Below the pieces are notes generated by a model, which did not search any database, had not been told where the DNA came from, and saw only the letters and a list, made by a program, of their open reading frames with translations. A stretch of DNA of 64,000 nucleotides. Source: UBA1046 sp012511325. GTDB taxonomy: Bacteria; Bacillota; Clostridia; Saccharofermentanales; DTU023. The position numbers were made by a program, and so were the translations under genes. Within the stretch, counting starts at the first letter, position 1. Each line of letters opens with the position of its first letter. Positions 58,776 to 64,000 of this stretch are shown here, piece after piece. The stretch spans positions 1,426,001 to 1,490,000 of the forward strand of contig JBMNJZ010000001.1 in NCBI GenBank assembly GCA_050951925.1. The letters run 5' to 3'.

Positions 58776-59670
58776 CGCGCATATACTCCATAACAAAATC
58801 AAATTCCGGCGGTAGCTTTGACGATAGACTTATTGTCTCTCCGGATACAGGATGTATAAATTTCAGACTTTTTGCATGCAATAACTGGCCATCTCCATAA
58901 ATAATAGGTTTGTTTTTGCCGTAAACCATATCACCTACCACAGGATGACCAATATATGATAAATGTACTCTGATTTGATGTGTTCTGCCCGTTGTCAATT
59001 GACAACTAAGATGCGCTCCGCGGCAAGCTTGTTCAATCAGATCTATTTTAGTAACAGCAGGTTTCCCGTCTGCTACTACAGCCATTCGTTGACGATTTCC
59101 AGGATCTCGGCCAACAGGTGCATCTATTAATACTGTTTTTGCCTCCATTTGGCCCCAGACAATAGTCTGGTAAATACGCACCAGCGATCTTTTTGCCAGC
59201 TGATTAGCAATATGACGATGGGCTTGATTGTTCTTGGCAATAATTATCAAGCCGGAAGTATCTTTATCAAGCCGGTGAACAATGCCCGGACGGTCATATC
59301 CCTGAACATCAGAGAGATTGGCCGAGCCATACGCCAATAAAGCATTGACAAGAGTCCCTTTGTGATTTCCGGCAGCAGGATGAACTACCATTCCCCTGGC
59401 TTTATTGACTACTATCAGCACCTCATCCTCATAAACTATCTCCAAAGGCAATTCCTCGGGAACTATATCCGATGTTTTCTGCTCTTCATTGACCAAAAAT
59501 GTTTGACCTCTCAATACCGCCTGAGATGGCTTGACCGCCTTAGCATTCAACGATACTTTGCCTGCCAAAATCAATTGCTTTATCGCTGACCTCGAAACTC
59601 CACATTGTCGTGCCAGCCAGCTATCAAGCCTAGGTGCGTCTTCCATAGCAACTATAGTCCGCATTGTCAC
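58759..59670 (-). CDS. rluD: RluD-family 23S rRNA pseudouridine synthase
   Basis: Typical 303-residue RluD-like enzyme: N-terminal S4 domain (LDSWLARQCGVSRSAIKQLILAGKVSLNAKAVK) and catalytic domain with GIVHRLDKDTSGLIIIAKN (catalytic Asp) and TGRTHQIRVHLSYIGHPVVGD. It starts with a GTG overlapping the lspA stop; an ATG lies two codons later. lspA-rluD is a common Gram-positive pair. The exact target uridines are assigned by homology only. Confidence 0.92.
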   Translation of the reverse strand: MTMRTIVAMEDAPRLDSWLARQCGVSRSAIKQLILAGKVSLNAKAVKPSQAVLRGQTFLVNEEQKTSDIVPEELPLEIVYEDEVLIVVNKARGMVVHPAAGNHKGTLVNALLAYGSANLSDVQGYDRPGIVHRLDKDTSGLIIIAKNNQAHRHIANQLAKRSLVRIYQTIVWGQMEAKTVLIDAPVGRDPGNRQRMAVVADGKPAVTKIDLIEQACRGAHLSCQLTTGRTHQIRVHLSYIGHPVVGDMVYGKNKPIIYGDGQLLHAKSLKFIHPVSGETISLSSKLPPEFDFVMEYMRGEREN

Positions 59671-60161
59671 TCAGCATCACCTATTTCAGGAGCGATATTC
59701 CCGGTAATTTGCTCCATAAAACTATGGTCCAGGAGCAAAAAAAGTATCGCCAAAATAACTCCTATCGTGACGAATGCGTCTGCCAGATTAAAAACCGGAA
59801 ACTTGTAGGAACCGAAATTAAATGATAGGAAATCTGTCACCCGCCCAAAGCGAATGCGATCAATTAAATTGCCAATACCGCCCGCTGCTATGAGCACCAG
59901 AATCATTTTGGCCTTGAATCCTTGAGCTCTGCCCAAATAGAATAAAACCACTATGCTTACAATCAAAGAGCTGATAGATAGGAGAGTAATTCCCCAGCTT
60001 TTTGCAGCAAGAAAATTCCAAGCTGCTCCGGAATTCCAAGTTAGTTCCAGCTCAAAAAAGCCTGGGATAATCCTAATGGTCCCCCCGGCGAGATAATATT
60101 CCGCCAAAGACTTGCTATACTGGTCTAGGACAACCAGGATCAATATAGTTACTACGGCCAT
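59667..60161 (-). CDS. lspA: lipoprotein signal peptidase (signal peptidase II)
   Basis: Aspartic membrane peptidase that removes lipoprotein signal peptides. Four helices in 164 residues, with the conserved GGIGNLIDRIRFGRVTDFLSF and FPVFNLADAFVTIG motifs, giving the two catalytic Asp. The ATG follows TTGGAGGAGTTAACCAT and overlaps the upstream gene by ten bases. It would process the lipoproteins encoded here (metQ, 32291, 48565, 60152). Confidence 0.96.
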   Translation of the reverse strand: MAVVTILILVVLDQYSKSLAEYYLAGGTIRIIPGFFELELTWNSGAAWNFLAAKSWGITLLSISSLIVSIVVLFYLGRAQGFKAKMILVLIAAGGIGNLIDRIRFGRVTDFLSFNFGSYKFPVFNLADAFVTIGVILAILFLLLDHSFMEQITGNIAPEIGDAE

Positions 60162-62209
60162 ATGGTTAACTCCTCCAATCCAAAATAAGGATTATCAACA
60201 TTCAGGCCTATGTTGCCTTCAATTCTTTCACCATAGCAGATAATATTACATGGCACAGCAACTCCTATCATATTGTATTGCTGTAATAGTTCTATCAATG
60301 CCATTATACCTGCCAATCTGGCACTGGAATTATTCTCATAGCCATCTGTACTTCCGGAAAGCTCCGACGATCTCCCCGTCAATCTATGCGAATAGAGTTC
60401 TTTAAGTACAAGTAGAGATTCATTGTCTGTCACCCCTGCTCCTCCCGCTGCTTTAAAAAATAGATACGGCTCATACAGATCAGCCGCAGAGAGCATCAAT
60501 TTTAAAGCTGCTGTCTCGGGAACCTGCGCAGGATCAAGTAATTTCGGGGTCGGCTCGGGCGTAATACTGGGCAAATATATGATATTGGGATCCGGCGTTG
60601 GCGTTGGCGGCAAGGTTTCCGTTGGCGTTGGAGTCAAAGAGGGGTCGGGCGTACTCTCCGGGATCAGGCTCTCTCCCGCTCGCACAACTGGTACTTGCTG
60701 CAATCTCAATTCTCTTCTGATTTCCTCGCCGACAATATCCGCCACATCAAGCTGAGGCCAAGTCATTAATAATGGTTGAACGGGATCGTCATGCAGCCAC
60801 ACAAAATCAGCCTCAGCGAATAACTCCTCTAACTTTTGTTTTATCTCCTGAGTGGAGGGCAAAAAAGGGTGACTGCCCCTCTCCGGAATTGGAGAATACA
60901 GCCAGGATCCTGCTGGTCTATCCACCGTCAAAGCTGAGCGCAAAAAAGCCTTGGTAAGAGACTGCAAATATTGTCCGTTGTTAAGAGGGGGAACCCCTAC
61001 ATCTAGTTGCAAATAAACGAAATGCCCAGTCGGAAGCTTCCGAGTCCTGAGATCCTTAAGCCCGCCAAATCGAGGCCAAGATGCGGCAGATAAGAGGAGC
61101 AGATCAATGTCCTTGCTCATGAAAGCATTTATCGCCTGTTGATGCGAATCGTAAGCTAAGACTCTAATTACCAGCTCATTATCATTTCTAGTTTGCTTGA
61201 ATTTGGCTTCGCCGGTAATTAGTTGTTCTACGCAATACCAATTCCCTATTCCTGGCGGAAATGCCGAAAGCAAACCTCGAGAATAAATAGCAGGTATAAT
61301 CGGTATAGCTAAAAAATCAAGTAGATTATCGCATCTCTCAAACAAATGTATTTCTATAAAAGAATCTGCGGCCACCACCTGTTTAATCGCAGCCATCGCC
61401 TGTTCACGGTTAAGATAGATGAGTTCTTCAATATCCGGAGTATCCGTATGAGCCCAGATATCCTCAACTGTCTCAGAAGCTTCAACGCTCATACTATCGC
61501 TGCTTTTCGCAGTATCAGCATTATAATCTTCTGTATCTGTATTCTCGGCAAGTTCCGCAGTCGCTTGTAGTGTTTCAACGGAATTCCCCGTAGTTTCAAC
61601 GATTGCGGGATAAACACTCTCCGACATATGAGAATTTTGCCCGATAGTCCCATATATTATGTCATCTTGTCCTGACGACACATCATCAATGTCAGGAGCA
61701 TTATTGACAACCCACCCCTTGTTTGCTACCCAACTTTCTATTGAAGCTTTAACATCTTCCGTATTCAAGACTGTGCCATCGGAAAATTCTAGGCCTGGTT
61801 CAATATCTATTTTAATTTTTAGGCGGTCACCTGACCATCTGTAATCAGTCGCTATCACGGGACAGATATAACCCATGTCATCAGTAGCAAACAGGGTCTG
61901 GTATAGCAGACTATAGATACCTTTCTGCTCTGCCGTTGCTGGATGTAGTGGATTGTAATCCCGTGGCTTTTGCCACCAGAGCCTCAGCTCACCTGTACCG
62001 GGCTTAATAGTTGTTGCAGGCGATGGCAAGATAATTTGACTTGATGTAGAAATTGCTCCTGGTGTTTCATTACTCTGAGCTTCTTCCAACACGCAAGCTG
62101 TCGTAAAGTTGAGCATAAATATCAGAATCAAAACCAGAGCTGTCAGTCTATATGCAGTTCTATATAAATATTGCCACCGAAATAAAGTTTTGGGACTGAA
62201 ATTTTTCAT
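60152..62209 (-). CDS. solute-binding family 5-like lipoprotein
   Basis: A 685-residue exported protein resembling family 5 (oligopeptide/nickel-type) solute-binding proteins: a helix and lipobox ending in TTAC (about 28-39), then TGELRLWWQKPRDYNPLHPATA, VIATDYRWSGDRLKIKIDIEPGLEFSDGTVLNTEDVKASIESW and later LRSALTVDRPAG. There is a Ser/Glu-rich insert (about 190-245) and a Thr/Pro linker (about 535-560, TPTPTETLPPTPTP) splitting the second half. No permease or ATPase genes are adjacent, so import is not proven. It overlaps ymdB and lspA, which suggests an envelope role. Confidence 0.7.
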   Translation of the reverse strand: MKNFSPKTLFRWQYLYRTAYRLTALVLILIFMLNFTTACVLEEAQSNETPGAISTSSQIILPSPATTIKPGTGELRLWWQKPRDYNPLHPATAEQKGIYSLLYQTLFATDDMGYICPVIATDYRWSGDRLKIKIDIEPGLEFSDGTVLNTEDVKASIESWVANKGWVVNNAPDIDDVSSGQDDIIYGTIGQNSHMSESVYPAIVETTGNSVETLQATAELAENTDTEDYNADTAKSSDSMSVEASETVEDIWAHTDTPDIEELIYLNREQAMAAIKQVVAADSFIEIHLFERCDNLLDFLAIPIIPAIYSRGLLSAFPPGIGNWYCVEQLITGEAKFKQTRNDNELVIRVLAYDSHQQAINAFMSKDIDLLLLSAASWPRFGGLKDLRTRKLPTGHFVYLQLDVGVPPLNNGQYLQSLTKAFLRSALTVDRPAGSWLYSPIPERGSHPFLPSTQEIKQKLEELFAEADFVWLHDDPVQPLLMTWPQLDVADIVGEEIRRELRLQQVPVVRAGESLIPESTPDPSLTPTPTETLPPTPTPDPNIIYLPSITPEPTPKLLDPAQVPETAALKLMLSAADLYEPYLFFKAAGGAGVTDNESLLVLKELYSHRLTGRSSELSGSTDGYENNSSARLAGIMALIELLQQYNMIGVAVPCNIICYGERIEGNIGLNVDNPYFGLEELTIWP

Positions 62210-63003
62210 GATCTAATGTCTTCTAATTTGATATCAAGTCTTTTTATTGATCGCGCTTGACCGCAGCAATGATCTACTTTAATTACTGCTCCCTGAATAT
62301 GAACATTACCAGAGTGTAACTTATAAGGTGTTGGCAGATAAGTGCAAAATCGACGTAAAGAATGCTCTCTGTCCATACCAATCACTCCATCAAGACTCCC
62401 GGTCATCCCAAGATCCGATATATAGGCGGTACCGGAACCAATTATCCTCTCATCTGCTGTCTGCACATGGGTATGAGTTCCGCATACTGCGGCTACTTTG
62501 TCCGCAAGATACCAGGCCATGGCACATTTTTCTGCAGTTGCTTCGGCATGGAAGTCGACAACTGTAATTTGTGGCCTGACTCTGTCTAGCAGATCTTGAA
62601 AGTAGCGTTCCATAAAATAGAACGGATTGTCTGCGCCTTGCATAAAAATCTGACCCAATAAATTTATGACTAAGACCTTACCATGATTTCCTTTATGCAC
62701 ATAATATCCTTGCCCGGGCCATGATGGTGCACCATTCCAAGGCCGAATCACTTCCGGAAATCTATCTGCATCATCCAGCCAGGACCTCTGTTCCCACGCA
62801 TGATTGCCAAGGGTGATTACATCCACTCCGGCATCCTGTAACTCTCTGACAATATTGTCTGTAATGCCTTTACCTCCGGCGGAATTTTCGGCATTGGCTA
62901 TACATAGATCAATCATGTATGTCTTCTTATAGGTCGGCAACCAAAATGTCAGAGCATCTCTGCCTTCACGGCCAACAATATCGCCAATCATCAGAATATT
63001 CAT
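62206..63003 (-). CDS. ymdB: YmdB-family metallophosphoesterase
   Basis: Di-metal phosphoesterase, which in Bacillus cleaves 2',3'-cyclic nucleotides and affects biofilm decisions. The 265-residue protein has the family opening ILMIGDIVGREGRDAL, ANAENSAGGKGI, TLGNHAWEQ, VVDFHAEATAEK and GTHTHVQTADERI. ATG follows GCGGAGGACAGC. It comes directly after rny, the usual rny-ymdB order. Confidence 0.94.
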   Translation of the reverse strand: MNILMIGDIVGREGRDALTFWLPTYKKTYMIDLCIANAENSAGGKGITDNIVRELQDAGVDVITLGNHAWEQRSWLDDADRFPEVIRPWNGAPSWPGQGYYVHKGNHGKVLVINLLGQIFMQGADNPFYFMERYFQDLLDRVRPQITVVDFHAEATAEKCAMAWYLADKVAAVCGTHTHVQTADERIIGSGTAYISDLGMTGSLDGVIGMDREHSLRRFCTYLPTPYKLHSGNVHIQGAVIKVDHCCGQARSIKRLDIKLEDIRS

Positions 63004-63138
63004 GCTGTCCTCCGCTAGCTAATTGTATCACAGAATAGTTATGCTTCCGGGCGGATATTGGGGCAATCAAGCAGTTACCAAACTAAATAAACCAGTAGTT
63101 TATGCTTGCTCCTTATGGTTGAAATAGCTTTACTGTAA

Positions 63139-63181
63139 TATAAAATAATAAACCGGACAGGATTTGGTACCTCCTGTCCGG
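63139..63181 (-). terminator. terminator after rny
   Basis: Minus strand CCGGACAGGA (63172-63181) pairs with TCCTGTCCGG (63153-63162), followed by TTTATTATTTTAT. The remaining bases up to ymdB contain a possible -10 TACAAT near its start. Confidence 0.8.
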
Positions 63182-63249
63182 CATCTTACATCTCTTGAAC
63201 TAATTGCTCGTGCAATTCTTTTGCCTTTCCTATTATGATTCGATCAATA

Positions 63250-64000
63250 CTACTTGGCGTAATCTGCTACCCTGCTTTCACGTATCATATTAATTTTGAT
63301 CTGACCCGGGAAATTAAGCTCCGCTTCGATCTGTTTGGCGATACGATGGGCAATCAAAGGCATCTCATCATCTTTAACCTGATCCGGCAGGACAATAACT
63401 CGTATTTCACGCCCGGCCTGGACAGCATAAGACTTTTCGACACCGGTCATTGAATTAGCAATTTCTTCTAATTTCTCAATGCGCTTGATATAAGTTTCTA
63501 CATTCTCTCTACGTGCACCCGGTCTGGCAGCCGATATGGCATCCGCCGCCGCAACCAAAGAAGCAATCATTGTCGTAGGTTCTTCATCTCCATGATGAGA
63601 TGCGATAGCATTTGTTGTCACTTCATCCAATTTAAGCCTTTTCGCAATATCAACTCCCAATTGGATATGTGAACCCTCCATTTCAAAGTCAACGGCTTTA
63701 CCTATGTCATGCAGCAAACCTGCCCTCTTGGCAGACATTACATCAAGACCCAGTTCTGAAGCCATAATTCCGGCAATTCCGCTTACTTCTACAGAATGCT
63801 GCAGGACGTTCTGACCATAACTGGTGCGATACTTTAAGCGACCAAGTATTTTAACAGCTTCAGGATGGATACCGACGACACCGGATTTAAAGACAGCCTC
63901 CTCACCAGCCTCCTTAATAGATTGGTCGATTTCCTTCTTAGCTTTCTCAACCGTTTCTTCAATCCTGGCAGGATGGATACGTCCATCCTGAACCAGCTTT
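63250..64000 (-). CDS. rny: ribonuclease Y, C-terminal part (cut by window edge)
   Basis: Membrane-bound endoribonuclease that starts mRNA decay in Firmicutes. Only the last 250 residues are in the window; the frame is open to 64000 and continues beyond. The HD domain is complete: QNVLQHSVEVSGIAGIMASELG, AGLLHDIGKAVDFE (HD pair) and IASHHGDEEP, then the end with KINMIRESRVADYAK. The N-terminal anchor and KH domain lie outside the window. An internal ATG at 63765 is not the real start. ymdB follows on the same strand. Confidence 0.96.
   Translation of the reverse strand, partial: KLVQDGRIHPARIEETVEKAKKEIDQSIKEAGEEAVFKSGVVGIHPEAVKILGRLKYRTSYGQNVLQHSVEVSGIAGIMASELGLDVMSAKRAGLLHDIGKAVDFEMEGSHIQLGVDIAKRLKLDEVTTNAIASHHGDEEPTTMIASLVAAADAISAARPGARRENVETYIKRIEKLEEIANSMTGVEKSYAVQAGREIRVIVLPDQVKDDEMPLIAHRIAKQIEAELNFPGQIKINMIRESRVADYAK

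Noticed and set aside
1..64000. CRISPR arrays, insertion sequences, prophage genes
   Set aside because: No regularly spaced repeats, transposases, integrases or phage structural genes were seen on either strand.

Overview
The window looks like a chromosome segment of a low-to-moderate GC anaerobic Firmicute of class Clostridia, probably near Oscillospirales. The evidence is the SCIFF ranthipeptide precursor with its radical-SAM maturase, a type A RNase P RNA, Gram-positive housekeeping proteins (PgpH, the YmdB/RNase Y pair, TrmK, lipoproteins with a lipobox, an OmpR/WalK-like two-component pair) and purine-rich Shine-Dalgarno sites. Placement below class is inference. TGA, TAA and TAG are all used as stops and all three tRNA genes encode CCA.

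Layout. 1-9.2 kb (mostly minus): rplM-rpsI; one long ORF fusing SecD, SecF and a D-Ala-D-Ala carboxypeptidase; the methionine transporter metNIQ behind a complete promoter, Met-rich leader peptide and terminator; lysA. 9.2-20 kb: a GlmU-like acyltransferase, tRNA-Pro(UGG), pseudouridine synthases, a two-component system, a dCMP deaminase, and a YfhO-type membrane protein running in frame into a desulfoferrodoxin-like domain. 19-27 kb: purM, rnpB, trmK-rpoD, dnaG, SCIFF maturase and precursor, yajC. 27-35 kb (plus): thyA, a DHFR / possible acetyltransferase / DNA-alkyltransferase fusion, tRNA-Pro(CGG), a LysR regulator and a TrpXYZ-type ABC transporter behind a second leader-peptide attenuator (Phe/Tyr-rich peptide). 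35-41 kb: pnp (long leader hairpin), rpsO, cca, murD, tRNA-Leu(CAG).

41.1-48.2 kb is the accessory part and the most unusual stretch: a five-gene minus-strand operon with its own promoter, a perfect palindrome over the -10 box, and a terminator. It encodes three membrane proteins with a cytoplasmic TIR or TIR-like domain, one transmembrane helix and an outward C-terminal part (clear leucine-rich repeats in the first), an HD-domain protein with a C-terminal RyR domain, and a SLOG-type nucleotide-binding domain joined to four membrane helices. Only one TIR keeps the presumed catalytic glutamate. TIR enzymes make NAD-derived nucleotides and SLOG domains bind them in Thoeris, so I infer a membrane-anchored, Thoeris-like or inverted Toll-like conflict system. 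An unknown lipoprotein is divergent to it.

49-64 kb returns to housekeeping: a Cas4-like/Rad3-type helicase, then a tightly overlapping minus-strand run: rny (cut by the window edge), ymdB, a solute-binding lipoprotein, lspA, rluD, two DUF881 proteins, phoH, pgpH, a YbeY-Era fusion and recO.

Two themes recur: in-frame fusion of genes that are normally separate (four cases), and ribosome-mediated attenuation by short leader peptides ahead of amino-acid ABC transporters (two cases).
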